In this document: positions 26,395 to 35,523 of the stretch, piece after piece | Layout: the number at the start of each line of letters is the position of its first letter | How positions within the stretch are numbered: the first letter of the stretch is position 1 | Assembly: GCF_003330725.1 (NCBI RefSeq) | Contig: NZ_CP030840.1 | Span: 6,318,116 to 6,382,115 of the forward strand | Length of the DNA stretch: 64,000 nt | Reading direction: 5' to 3' | Source: Acidisarcina polymorpha | GTDB lineage: Bacteria; Acidobacteriota; Terriglobia; Terriglobales; Acidobacteriaceae | Made by a program: the position numbers and the translations under genes | Notes under the pieces: model-generated | Told to the model about the DNA's origin: nothing | Databases searched by the model: none | What the model saw: only the letters and a program-made list of their open reading frames with translations

Positions 26395-28569
26395 CTACTT
26401 CGCTCCCGGCGCGAGGTCTGCGACGAGCCCGGGAAGCCATGGCACGCCCAGGCCGGTGACATTGTCGAAGCCCGCTTTGGTCAGGAGGCTCGAGTCGCCG
26501 CCCACGATCCAGCCGGTATCCTGACTATTTGGATCGGTCGGAACCATGTTGATGCCCACCCCGCCAAAGCCTATGCCATTGCCGGCATACACTTCCTCAT
26601 CGATCAGGGCAAAAGGATGTTTCAGCGGGATTACATCCTGGATCGGCGCGGCTGTTCCAAGCCCTCCTACCTTCAGCTTGTAGATCGCGGGGTTCGCGAA
26701 CCCGAGCAACGATTTTCCGGCCGAGAGGCGAGCGGAGTTAATCACCGCCACCACACCTGCGAAAAGCGGCGACGCAACGCTCGTTCCACCCTGGGGAAAC
26801 GTGCAGTACTCAGCATTCGCGGGCTTGCTGATCGCACTGCAGCCGGGGTCCAATACTCCCGCTGTGCCCTCATACATCGTTTCTCCCTGTAAAAATCCAG
26901 TGTAAGGATCGGCAAGCATGCTGACGTCGGGCACTACCCGATTCGGCGCGCCCAGGTTGATCGATGCCGCTTCCATGGTGTTGATATGCTCCGACAGCGA
27001 TGCCGGAACGATCCCCTTTTGATACGACGGCTGCGGCCAGAACAGGCTCGTGCCTCCGCCGCCGCCGCCATCAAAGAACCAGCCCTCCCAGCCCAATGCC
27101 TCAAGCTGGAACGGACCTGTCCAAAGAACGCCGTCGTAAGTGGAATCAAAATAAGTTCCCCATCCGGTTTCGATCTTGCTGCCGGCGCCATTCCTGTTGA
27201 GCAGCAGCGAGGTGCCGCCGACCGCGGTCGCCCATGGGCTGGATGCCGGCCAAGAGGTCTGTGCAATGTCGGCGCCGGGGCCGAATGCATTCCCTTGAAG
27301 GCCGTCGGCGTTGTCGCCGCTGGAGAACATGACGGTGATCCCCAGGCTGGCGGCCTCTTTCAGTTCCTGATTATCGGCATCTTCCTGCGCGGTCTCGACA
27401 TCAATCTCCGGTATTCCGAAGCTACCGCTGATAACGTCCACGAGTCCGTTATCGATGGCTTGATACAAGACCTGCATCGGGATCGCGTAGTTTACGTTGC
27501 AGGCATCGCCGAGGAAAACGATGTCGGCCTGGGGCGCGATTGCGTGTGCCGCCTCGACGTCAAGCGTCGATTCAACGGCCCAGTCAGCCGTCCCACAAGA
27601 ATCGTCATCGGAGGTGTTCAGTCCGGGAGGATAGATCTCCTGGAAGTTCGCATAGGTGATCTTGGGCAGGTTGAACATCGCGGAGTACTGGTTGAGGTCC
27701 TGCTTCAGTGTACTGGGCAGATATAGATCAGCCAGCCCGATGCGAATTCCCTTCCCTTCCCACTTGACCTGATCGACCCCGTAAGCCTGCCGCAGCTGGG
27801 CTGGCACATAACCGCAGTTGGTGAAGTCCACCTTTGGCGAGGTCGTGTAGACAGCGGGAGAGACCGTGCCTGCAACTGGGTTTAGGTAGTCTACGTTGCA
27901 CGGGCTTCGCTGCGAGCTTCCTCCATTCACCGGAGGATCGGAATCAGGTCCGGCGTGAGCCGAGACTGCCTTGCCGGGACGATTCGTCACAAAGGCGGTG
28001 ACGAACTGCTTGGTGTCTTCCAATCCGGCAATATGCAAGACCAGCGGAGCAATGCTCTTCGGAAGAGAGGGAACTTCGGCATGAGAGCGTACCGTCTTGC
28101 CATTAACGCGGTAAAGATCCTGGGTGACATGAAAGGCGCTCTTGACCTGAGCGACTGTGCCGGTGACGGTGATATAGAGACCGCCAGCGGGGGCATCCAC
28201 AATCCTGAAGCCCATCTGCACCAGCTCGGTCTTCACCTTAGCCGAGTCCTCGGGAAGGGGTGAATATCTCTCGTGGAACTCTTCCGGGGTGAGGAACTTC
28301 TGATAACGGGGACTGTTTGGATTCTGTTGATCCTCGATTAACTTATCGAGATCTGCGGTGTTGCGGAACTTCAAATAAACGGCGAGCGTGACCATTTGCG
28401 AGTCAGGCGCGGAGCCAGTGCGAACAGCGTTGGTAAGCAGACGCGGTTTGCTGCCTTCAAGGTTGGTCTGAGCGAGCGCAGTAACGGCCGTAGCCGCCAA
28501 AGTGCAAACGCCGGTAAGAGCGGCTGCATGTAAAAGTGCGGTAGCTTTGCGACGAAAGCTCCTAGGCAT
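26395..28569 (-). CDS. S53 family serine peptidase (sedolisin/kumamolisin) with pro-domain
   Basis: This 724-residue protein has a signal peptide (to about residue 33), a pro-kumamolisin activation domain (~45-195, with YQKFLTPEEFHERYSP), and an S53 catalytic domain. Of the Ser-Glu-Asp triad, Glu333 and Asp337 lie in WAVESTLDVEAAHA and the nucleophilic Ser in FPQGGTSVASPLFAGVVAV. Sedolisins are secreted, acid-active endopeptidases activated by removal of the pro-domain, which suits an acidophilic soil bacterium. AAAGGA stands 9 nt before the ATG. It is flanked downstream by a strong hairpin and upstream by a ~430-bp gene-free region. Confidence 0.94.
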   Translation of the reverse strand: MPRSFRRKATALLHAAALTGVCTLAATAVTALAQTNLEGSKPRLLTNAVRTGSAPDSQMVTLAVYLKFRNTADLDKLIEDQQNPNSPRYQKFLTPEEFHERYSPLPEDSAKVKTELVQMGFRIVDAPAGGLYITVTGTVAQVKSAFHVTQDLYRVNGKTVRSHAEVPSLPKSIAPLVLHIAGLEDTKQFVTAFVTNRPGKAVSAHAGPDSDPPVNGGSSQRSPCNVDYLNPVAGTVSPAVYTTSPKVDFTNCGYVPAQLRQAYGVDQVKWEGKGIRIGLADLYLPSTLKQDLNQYSAMFNLPKITYANFQEIYPPGLNTSDDDSCGTADWAVESTLDVEAAHAIAPQADIVFLGDACNVNYAIPMQVLYQAIDNGLVDVISGSFGIPEIDVETAQEDADNQELKEAASLGITVMFSSGDNADGLQGNAFGPGADIAQTSWPASSPWATAVGGTSLLLNRNGAGSKIETGWGTYFDSTYDGVLWTGPFQLEALGWEGWFFDGGGGGGTSLFWPQPSYQKGIVPASLSEHINTMEAASINLGAPNRVVPDVSMLADPYTGFLQGETMYEGTAGVLDPGCSAISKPANAEYCTFPQGGTSVASPLFAGVVAVINSARLSAGKSLLGFANPAIYKLKVGGLGTAAPIQDVIPLKHPFALIDEEVYAGNGIGFGGVGINMVPTDPNSQDTGWIVGGDSSLLTKAGFDNVTGLGVPWLPGLVADLAPGAK

Positions 28570-29003
28570 GGATGGGAATCCTTTCGAGAAGTTGGTAGGT
28601 ACAGCTTCAGACAGGGGAGGATCTCACGCGACGGCGCTGTACGGATGGAGCAAGATCGCAGATGCGGCTCTGCTGCGCACGGACGTAAGTGCCCGAAGCA
28701 ATACCGTCTCCTTGATAGGCCGGCAAAGGAAATGCTGACTTGGTGATCTGCGTGTTTCCTGATTATGGAGGCGACCGATGATTCGTGCAACAACTAAATC
28801 GAGTTAGACGGGGTCAAGACACGCTACAGGTTAGGCTTTATCGGTTGAATTCGGAGGCGGCTCGTTGCCAGACAAAGTCTGAAAGGATTAACTGAATGGC
28901 TGTTTGGAGTGCAAAGGAACGAAGGCTTCCGCCGGAGAGTTCGCGGCGATCAGAGAATTTCTTGACCGCGGAAGGCAGAAGGACCGCGCGGTCTTATGGA
29001 CAT
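28570..29003. other. Gene-free stretch upstream of the S53 peptidase
   Basis: About 430 bases between the peptidase start and the lon terminator hold no coding frame I can support. The frames present have no ribosome-binding site or recognisable product. It should contain the peptidase promoter on the minus strand, but I could not single out -10/-35 elements. Confidence 0.5.
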
Positions 29004-29037
29004 AAAGAAAGGCCCGCTGGTTGGCGGGCCTTTCTTT
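29004..29037 (-). terminator. Intrinsic terminator of lon
   Basis: AAAGAAAGGCCCGC (29004-29017), a 6-nt loop and the perfect complement GCGGGCCTTTCTTT (29024-29037) form a 14-bp stem 22 bases after the lon stop. The A/T-flanked stem is symmetrical and ends in TTTCTTT on both strands, so it can act in both directions. Confidence 0.9.
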
Positions 29038-29058
29038 GACTTCAGCGAAGCTCAGAGC

Positions 29059-31503
29059 TTAAGCGTCGGCGTGAGCCAGCACTTCTTCGCGGATCTCCTC
29101 ATCGTGATGCTTCTCGCCTTCGTCCTTGGGAAGCGCCACAGCAAGCACATCTTCGATACGGCTGGCGTAGTGGATGGTCACGCCGTCGATCTGGTCCGGA
29201 GTGAGGTCTTCTTCGACGTTTTGCCGGTTTTCGGCCGGCAGGATCACGTCCTTGACTCCCGCACGTTTAGCCGCGAGGAACTTCTCCTTGATACCGCCGA
29301 CCGGAAGCACGTTGCCGCTGAGAGTGATCTCGCCAGTCATCGCGGTTAGCGGATGGACTGGTTTATCAGTCAACAACGAGACCAGCGTGGTGGCCATGGT
29401 GACACCGGCGGAGGGACCATCCTTGGGGATCGCGCCTGCAGGCACATGGATGTGCAGGTCAATCTCCTTGGTAAAGTCTTCATCCAGGCCGAGCATCTTT
29501 GAGTTGGAGCGGACCCAGGTCAACGCAGCCTGCATGGATTCCTGCATGACCTCGCCGATCTGACCGGTCATCGTAAAGCCACCCTTGCCCTTCATCCGGT
29601 TGGCCTCGATGAAGAGGATGTCGCCACCGGCCGGGGTCCAGGCGAGGCCGACGGCGACACCGGCACGTTGCGTGCGCTCGGCGATCTCGGTATCGACCCG
29701 AACCTTGATGCCGCCGAGGAACTCCTGAATGATCTCCTTGGTGACCACCAGCTTCTCGGGATTGCCCTCGGCGATCCGTCTGGCTTGTTTGCGGCAGACG
29801 GTGCCGATGAGCTGCTCGAGCTTGCGGACACCGGCTTCCCGGGTGTAGTGGCGCACGATGTAACCGATGCTCTCCTCGGGAAAGTCGATGTTGTCCGGCT
29901 GGATGCCGTTCTCCTTGATCTGCCGGGGTATCAGGTAGCGGAAGGCAATGTGCCGCTTCTCTTCCTCGGTGTAGCCGGAGAGGTCGATGATCTCCATACG
30001 ATCGCGCAGCGGCTCGGGGATTGGATCGAGCATGTTCGCGGTGCAGATGAAGAGCACCTTCGAGAGATCAAATTGCACATCGAGATAGTTGTCCCGGAAG
30101 GTGTTGTTCTGTTCCGGATCGAGAATCTCGAGCAACGCCGAGGAGGGATCGCCGCGGAAGTCCCGGCCGAGCTTGTCGATCTCGTCGAGCATAAAGACGG
30201 GATCGTTGGTCTCGGCGCGGCGCAGGTTCTGGATGATCTGCCCCGGCAAGGCGCCAATGTAGGTACGGCGATGGCCGCGGAGTTCGGCCTCATCGTGCAT
30301 GCCGCCGAGTGAAATGCGCTGGAACTTGCGTCCGAGCGAACGGGCGATCGAGCGGCCGAGCGAGGTTTTCCCGACGCCTGGAGGTCCGACAAAGCAGAGG
30401 ATCGGGCCTTTCATGTCCGGCTTGAGGCGGCGGACACTCAGGTAGTCAAGGATGCGGTCCTTCACCTTCTTCAGGTCGTAGTGATCTTCGTCGAGGATCT
30501 CCTTGGCCTTGACGATGTCCACTTCCTGGCCGGAGGATTTCGCCCACGGCAGGACGGCGAGCCACTCGATGTAGTTGCGCGTGAGCGAATAGTCGGCGGC
30601 CATCGGGGACATTCTTGAAAGCCGGTTGAGTTCCTTGACGGCTTCTTTCTTGGTGTCCTCCGGCATACCCGCGTTCTCGATCTTCTGACGCAGCTCTTCG
30701 ATGTCCTTCTGGCCCTCGTCCATCTCACCGAGTTCCTTTTGGATGGCCTTCAGCTGCTCGCGAAGATAATAGTCACGCTGCGACTGCTGCACCTGGTCCT
30801 GGACTTCGGACTGGATCTTGTTACGCAGTTGCTGGACTTCAAGCTCCTTGGCAAGGTGCTTGTTGATGCGCTCGAGGCGTGCGCCGACGTCCGGGGTCTC
30901 GAGCAGCTCCTGCTTATCGGTGGTTGCGAGGAACGGCAGCGACGAGGCGATGAAGTCGACCAGCCGGCCAGGCTCTTCAATATTAAGGGCGATGGTCTGG
31001 AGCTCGTCGGAGAGCGTCGGCGAGGCGGTGACGATCGCTTGGAATTCGGAGTGGACGTTGCGCAGCAGCGCTTCGAGCTCGCTCCCCTTTGCGGGCTGCA
31101 CGTCGGCCACAGGCTCAATGCTGGCCGTCATGAAGGGTTCTATTTGAGAGAATTCGCCCAATTTCACACGCTCAGTGCCTTCAGTGAAGACAAAGAGGCT
31201 TTGATTGGGCATCTTCACCACTTTGTGGACGGTTGCGAGCGTACCGATGGTATGCAGATCGCTCGGCTGTGGGGAATCCATGCGGGCGTCGCGCTGGGCT
31301 ACGACGACGATGGTCTTCTCTTCCCCAAGTGATTGAATTAATTGAATCGAGCTCTCGCGACCTACGGTCAGCGGCAGCACAGCATGGGGAAATAAGACGG
31401 TGTCGCGGACCGGCAAAACAGGAAGAACGCGCTGCGTCGCGCCTTCGCCACGCTTGGTGGCGGGATCGCTGGGATGTATAACACTTAGAAAATCGCTAGC
31501 CAT
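29059..31503 (-). CDS. lon: ATP-dependent protease Lon
   Basis: The 814-residue protein has an N-terminal substrate-binding LON domain (LPVLPVRDTVLFPHAVLPL), a coiled-coil linker (~195-270), and an AAA+ module with Walker A GPPGVGKT and Walker B VFMLDEIDKLG. The serine protease domain has the catalytic Ser in PKDGPSAGVTMATTL and its Lys partner in KEKFLAAKRAGVK. Lon degrades misfolded and regulatory proteins in the cytoplasm. Length is normal. GAAGGA lies 6 nt before the ATG. I saw no CIRCE element upstream; heat regulation cannot be judged. Confidence 0.97.
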   Translation of the reverse strand: MASDFLSVIHPSDPATKRGEGATQRVLPVLPVRDTVLFPHAVLPLTVGRESSIQLIQSLGEEKTIVVVAQRDARMDSPQPSDLHTIGTLATVHKVVKMPNQSLFVFTEGTERVKLGEFSQIEPFMTASIEPVADVQPAKGSELEALLRNVHSEFQAIVTASPTLSDELQTIALNIEEPGRLVDFIASSLPFLATTDKQELLETPDVGARLERINKHLAKELEVQQLRNKIQSEVQDQVQQSQRDYYLREQLKAIQKELGEMDEGQKDIEELRQKIENAGMPEDTKKEAVKELNRLSRMSPMAADYSLTRNYIEWLAVLPWAKSSGQEVDIVKAKEILDEDHYDLKKVKDRILDYLSVRRLKPDMKGPILCFVGPPGVGKTSLGRSIARSLGRKFQRISLGGMHDEAELRGHRRTYIGALPGQIIQNLRRAETNDPVFMLDEIDKLGRDFRGDPSSALLEILDPEQNNTFRDNYLDVQFDLSKVLFICTANMLDPIPEPLRDRMEIIDLSGYTEEEKRHIAFRYLIPRQIKENGIQPDNIDFPEESIGYIVRHYTREAGVRKLEQLIGTVCRKQARRIAEGNPEKLVVTKEIIQEFLGGIKVRVDTEIAERTQRAGVAVGLAWTPAGGDILFIEANRMKGKGGFTMTGQIGEVMQESMQAALTWVRSNSKMLGLDEDFTKEIDLHIHVPAGAIPKDGPSAGVTMATTLVSLLTDKPVHPLTAMTGEITLSGNVLPVGGIKEKFLAAKRAGVKDVILPAENRQNVEEDLTPDQIDGVTIHYASRIEDVLAVALPKDEGEKHHDEEIREEVLAHADA

Positions 31504-31817
31504 GAGTATCCTTCTATCAAGTTATCAGATATTAGACGCAGCACATGTTCGAAAGTCGCAGCAGTTTTTGGCGCCGCTGCGCAGATGACTCCTCGCAATT
31601 TTGCCCCCAGCCCAGGTGCGTCCCTTGACTTTCATTCTTTTTGATGATACTCCCTGCCTTTTCAACCCTACAGGATGCACGACGAAACCAGGATCCTGCG
31701 GAAGGGTTATCGGCCCATGCCGCTCCGAAGTTCATCCCAAATGGACGTGACTTTTGCCCGCTAGCTCGGGAGAGCTCAAGGCGGAAAATCAATGAAGAAA
31801 CATTAAGATGAGGGACG
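31504..31817. other. Gene-free stretch upstream of lon
   Basis: These 314 bases separate the pheA stop from the lon start on the minus strand. Apart from the lon ribosome-binding site (GAAGGATACTC before the ATG) I see no coding frame, hairpin or recognised heat-shock operator. The lon promoter must lie here. Confidence 0.5.
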
Positions 31818-32687
31818 TTAATTAGTCTGATTGTCGAAATTCATGGGCGCCGAGCGATACCGTCCAAGCTCTTTTACCATCGAACAGGAACGGCGAAGCG
31901 CAGCCAGAATCGTATCGGCGCTAGCGGCTGTCGCCATCTGATAATCCACATAAAACACATATTGCCAAGGCCTACCCTGAACCGGGCGGGACTCTATCTT
32001 GGTCAGGTTGGTGCCTTCGACAGCAAAGATCCGAAGCGCTTCTACCAGGGTGCCGGGACGATTTTCCACGGTGAAGGCAAGCGAGACTTTGTCGGCCTCT
32101 CGATCGGGTCGAACCAAATCGGCGCGGCGAACCAGAAAAAACCGGGTGAAGTTGGCCGCATTGTCTTCGATATCAGCCGCAAGGATGTGCGCGCCGTAAT
32201 GATCGGCCGCCTGGCGGCTGGCAATCGCTGCGGCGCTCAGCTCCCCTTTTTCGATCACCGTCTTGACGCTTCCTGCAGTATCGTAAAACGGCACCGCCAG
32301 GATCTCCGGGTGGGATTCGAGGAAGCGGCGGCACTGGGCAAGGGCGACGGGATGCGACGAGACGCGTTTGATCCTAGCGAGGGTTGCCGAGGGTAGACCG
32401 ATCAGATTATGACGAATCCTTAGCTGGGACTCACTTTCAATAGCAACCTCCTCCTTGAGAAGTAGGTCGAAATGCTCGGCGACGGGACCAGCTAAAGAAT
32501 TCTCTATCGGGATGACGGCGGCATCAACTGTTCCCTCCACGACCAACCGGAAGACATCGGGAGAGTGGAAGCAGGGCACGATCTGAATATCCTCGCTACC
32601 GGAATTGCCGGGTTCGAGCCCGTTCGCCATGCGGAGTGCAGCCTCATGGCTGAAGGAACCCAATTCCCCTTGAATTGCTATCTGCAT
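31818..32687 (-). CDS. pheA: Monofunctional prephenate dehydratase
   Basis: The 289-residue enzyme converts prephenate to phenylpyruvate in phenylalanine synthesis. The prephenate dehydratase domain begins MQIAIQGELGSFSHEAAL and carries the TRF signature in NFTRFFLV. The C-terminal ACT domain includes ENRPGTLVEAL and the ESRP motif in TKIESRPVQG, which binds phenylalanine for feedback control. There is no chorismate mutase domain. It is transcribed divergently from a small membrane protein gene. Confidence 0.95.
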   Translation of the reverse strand: MQIAIQGELGSFSHEAALRMANGLEPGNSGSEDIQIVPCFHSPDVFRLVVEGTVDAAVIPIENSLAGPVAEHFDLLLKEEVAIESESQLRIRHNLIGLPSATLARIKRVSSHPVALAQCRRFLESHPEILAVPFYDTAGSVKTVIEKGELSAAAIASRQAADHYGAHILAADIEDNAANFTRFFLVRRADLVRPDREADKVSLAFTVENRPGTLVEALRIFAVEGTNLTKIESRPVQGRPWQYVFYVDYQMATAASADTILAALRRSCSMVKELGRYRSAPMNFDNQTN

Positions 32688-32793
32688 TTATCAGGGTCGT
32701 CCTAATTTTCGTATCGTTGAACGGCAACCTTCGCCGTCCAGTGCGCAACATAACACAGTGTAGAGACGGAAGGAATTTCGGGGGATAGCAAAG

Positions 32794-32946
32794 ATGCTTT
32801 GGACGATTTTTGTGGTGCTGTTGGTTCTTTGGCTGGTTGGGTTTATCGGCTTCCATGTGGTTGCCTGGTACATCCATGTTCTGCTCGTCATCGCCCTTGT
32901 GGTACTGCTGATCCAGTTGATCGGCGGTCGTCGATCGGTAGTTTGA
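32794..32946 (+). CDS. Small lmo0937-family membrane protein
   Basis: A 50-residue frame starts at ATG 32794 with GGGGA about 9 nt upstream. The product (MLWTIFVVLLVLWLVGFIGF, a second hydrophobic segment around residues 26-43, then GGRRSVV) consists of two membrane-spanning segments separated by HVVAWYIH. This is the pattern of the lmo0937 family found widely in soil bacteria. The function is unknown. It is followed after 70 bases by a CsbD-family stress protein gene, and such small membrane proteins are often part of general stress regulons. Confidence 0.8.
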   Translation: MLWTIFVVLLVLWLVGFIGFHVVAWYIHVLLVIALVVLLIQLIGGRRSVV

Positions 32947-33016
32947 TCCGATTGGGTTGCATCCATCCAAGGCTGTACTGAACGTATCAAGAACTGCAAT
33001 ACGGAAAGGAGTTTTT

Positions 33017-33307
33017 ATGAACTCAGATCAGGTTAGCGGTAAGTTCGATCAGGTAGCGGGAAAAGTAAAGCAAGGCATTGGCGAAGCGGTTGGAAATGAT
33101 CGCCTTGCGAACGAGGGCGTGGCCGATCAGGTGAAGGGCTCCGCTAAGGAAGTTTGGGGCAATGCGAAAGATGCCGTCCATCAGAGTGCGGAGAATGAAC
33201 GTCTTGCAGCTGAAGAGCACGCCAACAGCGCCCGCGCTGGCGTGGTCGACAAGGTGGACGCTTCGCGGGATTATGCTAACGATGTCATCTCCAGCCGGAA
33301 GCCGTAG
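33017..33307 (+). CDS. CsbD family stress-response protein
   Basis: The 96-residue hydrophilic protein starts MNSDQVSGKFDQVAGKVKQG and repeats the CsbD pattern (ADQVKGSAKEVWGNAKDAV). It is rich in Lys, Glu and Gln and should be largely helical. CsbD proteins belong to general-stress regulons; the molecular role is not known. AAGGAG sits 5-6 nt before ATG 33017. A longer frame from 32957 overlaps the ribosome-binding site and is rejected. A strong hairpin follows. Confidence 0.92.
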   Translation: MNSDQVSGKFDQVAGKVKQGIGEAVGNDRLANEGVADQVKGSAKEVWGNAKDAVHQSAENERLAAEEHANSARAGVVDKVDASRDYANDVISSRKP

Positions 33308-33340
33308 TTTTCCGCCACATCTTCTCTAGCTATCTGCTCC

Positions 33341-33369
33341 GAAAGCCCTGCGCTGTGCGCGGGGCTTTC
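33341..33369 (+). terminator. Intrinsic terminator after the CsbD gene
   Basis: GAAAGCCCTGCGC (33341-33353) pairs with GCGCGGGGCTTTC (33357-33369) through 12 Watson-Crick pairs and one G-T pair, with a 3-nt loop and a TGTTTCT tail, 34 bases after the csbD stop. Confidence 0.88.
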
Positions 33370-33451
33370 TGTTTCTCCACATCATTAGAAAAGGGATTTG
33401 GCTTAAGCCGGGGTCTGAAGTCTTTCGCGTCAGTCTTCCGCGTCGAGCGAG

Positions 33452-34327
33452 CTATCTTCTCAACAGCAAGTCTGCCGCCACGAAAATAAAGAAGAGAATG
33501 GAGATCACTCCATTCATGGTGAAAAACGCGGCGTTCAACCGGCGCAGGTCCTGCGGTGACACGATCAGGTGTTCGTAGAGGAGCAGGCCTCCCACGACAG
33601 CAATCCCAAACCAAGCGGCGGGTCCGAGTGAGAAGGCCCTCGCCAGGGCAATCAGTAGTCCAATCATGAGGGCATGCATGGCATGCGATACCAGGAAAGC
33701 TGCCGGTATTCCGATGGCGGCGGGAATACTGTTCAGACCGACGGTACGATCGTGCTGAAAATCCTGGCATGCATACAGTACGTCGAATCCGGCACCCCAG
33801 AAGAGTACCGCGGCGGTCAGGATGAGGATCCTGGGATCGAGGTTCCCGCGTACCGCAACCCAGGCTGCCGAAGGCGCTATGCCCATCGCCAGGCCCAGAA
33901 ACACGTGGGACCAGCGGGTAAACCGCTTGGTGTAGGAGTAGCTGAGAACAATAGCCAGCGCGATTGGCGACAGGAGTAAGCTGGCTCGATTGAGCTGGGC
34001 CGCGCCGAGGATGAAAACCGCGGCACTCACCAGCGTAAACCCACCGACGAAACCGCGACTCAGCAGACCGGCGGGAATCGCGCGACCAGCGGTGCGCGGA
34101 TTGGCCGCGTCGATAGCGGCATCCGCCCAACGATTAAAAGCCATCGCCGCGGAGCGCGCCGACACCATGCAGACAATGATCCACAGCAGCTTGACGAGCG
34201 GCGGCCAACCACCCGCAGCGAGCATCGCCCCCACCATGGCAAAAGGCAGCACAAAGATAGAGTGCTCCCACTTGATCATTTCGAGTGTGGTCCCAATTTT
34301 TCTGAAGAAACCCAATTCAACCCACAT
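33452..34327 (-). CDS. ubiA: UbiA-family prenyltransferase (4-hydroxybenzoate or MqnP-type)
   Basis: The 291-residue protein has seven to nine hydrophobic segments and the UbiA first aspartate motif NRWADAAIDAANPRTAGR (Asn65-Asp73). The second motif is the YACQDFQHDRTVGLNSIP region (DxxxD). It transfers a polyprenyl chain to an aromatic acid. In bacteria using the futalosine route this subgroup (MqnP) prenylates 1,4-dihydroxy-6-naphthoate for menaquinone. Acidobacteria use menaquinone, so the MqnP role is more likely than ubiquinone synthesis, but no other mqn gene is in the window. The start is uncertain among 34408, 34327 and 34282; none has a strong Shine-Dalgarno sequence. Confidence 0.88.
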   Translation of the reverse strand: MWVELGFFRKIGTTLEMIKWEHSIFVLPFAMVGAMLAAGGWPPLVKLLWIIVCMVSARSAAMAFNRWADAAIDAANPRTAGRAIPAGLLSRGFVGGFTLVSAAVFILGAAQLNRASLLLSPIALAIVLSYSYTKRFTRWSHVFLGLAMGIAPSAAWVAVRGNLDPRILILTAAVLFWGAGFDVLYACQDFQHDRTVGLNSIPAAIGIPAAFLVSHAMHALMIGLLIALARAFSLGPAAWFGIAVVGGLLLYEHLIVSPQDLRRLNAAFFTMNGVISILFFIFVAADLLLRR

Positions 34328-34446
34328 TTCTAGGCAAAATGACGGCGGAGCGCCGGCGGTTGCTGCACATAGGCAAGAGGAATGTCCTCTCGTCCTCTCG
34401 GCACTCACCTAGTATCTAGTCTATCGGGAGACACCAGAGGCAAAAA

Positions 34447-34476
34447 GCCCCCGCTTCAATCGCATGAAGCGGGGGC
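34447..34476 (-). terminator. Intrinsic terminator of the BON-domain gene
   Basis: GCCCCCGCTTCA (34447-34458), a 6-nt loop, and TGAAGCGGGGGC (34465-34476) form a perfect 12-bp GC-rich stem. Read on the minus strand it is followed by TTTTTG, so it terminates the BON-domain gene whose stop lies 20 bases upstream. Confidence 0.92.
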
Positions 34477-34495
34477 CCTTAAAGCGTCTTTCAGA

Positions 34496-35302
34496 TTACT
34501 TGTTTTCAGCAGGCTGGCCGGCTACCTGGAGTTCGTTTTTTACACTGAATACTCCGGGAACTCCATTGGCGCGAATGCCTGCGGCATCCTTGTCGGCCTT
34601 ACTATCGACTACGCCGAACAAGGTTACGTTCCCATTCTGCACGGAAATGCGGATTGGCTTCGCCGGGTCGATGGCGTACTTGTTCAGCGAGGGGAATCCA
34701 TAAACAGCGCGGAACACCGCGAGCCGAATACGATCGTCCATCGGCGAAACCGGATCTACCTGAATCTCATCAACCACGTCCTTGACGCCAGGTGTGTAAG
34801 AAGCGTCGGCGACTGCTGAGGACTTGTCGACCGGCCCATACGCCGTTCCCGATAGCGTGACCACACCATTTTGAACATTGACCCCGATCGCATTGAAGGC
34901 GGTTGTGCCGTAGCCGACCCGGTCATAAGAGATCTTCTTGATGATTGTCTGCTGAAGCTCTTGATCGGAAACCTGGGTTTCCCCGGAGCCCACCTCGATG
35001 TCATTCCGGACTGCCGCAACATCCTTAATGCGGCGCACTCGCTTGTCGGCCTCCTCCTTATCGGCGAAGACCTTTACGCTTCCCGTCAGATCGACTACGC
35101 CATTGCTCACCGTCGACTGAACACCCGAAAACTGTTTCTTGTTTAAGGCTTTCGTTACTTCGGCTTGAATTTTCGCGTCGTTCGCATTCGACGTTTGTGC
35201 AATAACCGAGATAGCGGATCCCATGGATAGTAGAGACGCCACGATCATCAACGCACTTAGCTTCGAAGATTCAGCAAACTTCCCTTTCGACAGCTTATTC
35301 AT
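34496..35302 (-). CDS. Secreted protein with three BON domains
   Basis: The 268-residue protein has a signal peptide (hydrophobic LSALMIVASLLSMGSAISVI, cleavage near IAQT). Three consecutive BON domains follow, at about 44-108, 115-188 and 190-262, each with the NGVVDLTGSV-like strand-turn (NGVVDLTGSV, NGVVTLSGTA, NGNVTLFGVV). BON domains bind phospholipid or other hydrophobic surfaces and occur in OsmY-type periplasmic stress proteins. AAGGAG stands before the ATG and a strong terminator follows, so the gene is monocistronic. Expected site: periplasm. Confidence 0.9.
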   Translation of the reverse strand: MNKLSKGKFAESSKLSALMIVASLLSMGSAISVIAQTSNANDAKIQAEVTKALNKKQFSGVQSTVSNGVVDLTGSVKVFADKEEADKRVRRIKDVAAVRNDIEVGSGETQVSDQELQQTIIKKISYDRVGYGTTAFNAIGVNVQNGVVTLSGTAYGPVDKSSAVADASYTPGVKDVVDEIQVDPVSPMDDRIRLAVFRAVYGFPSLNKYAIDPAKPIRISVQNGNVTLFGVVDSKADKDAAGIRANGVPGVFSVKNELQVAGQPAENK

Positions 35303-35523
35303 TGAAATTCTCCTTGATCTTTCATCGGTGAATCAATTTCAGGGCCGCCTGAATAACAAGTCCGTGCCACCTGCATTCCCTATGACTCTTGGCAGCGCAG
35401 ACATTTGCCGCATATATAGACACCAAATCGTTAGATTGGATGCCCGTCCCCGCACAGCCACATGAAATTTTGCAGCATGGATGGCGGGAAAACAAGCGGC
35501 AACTGCAAGAGAAGGCTTTTTCT

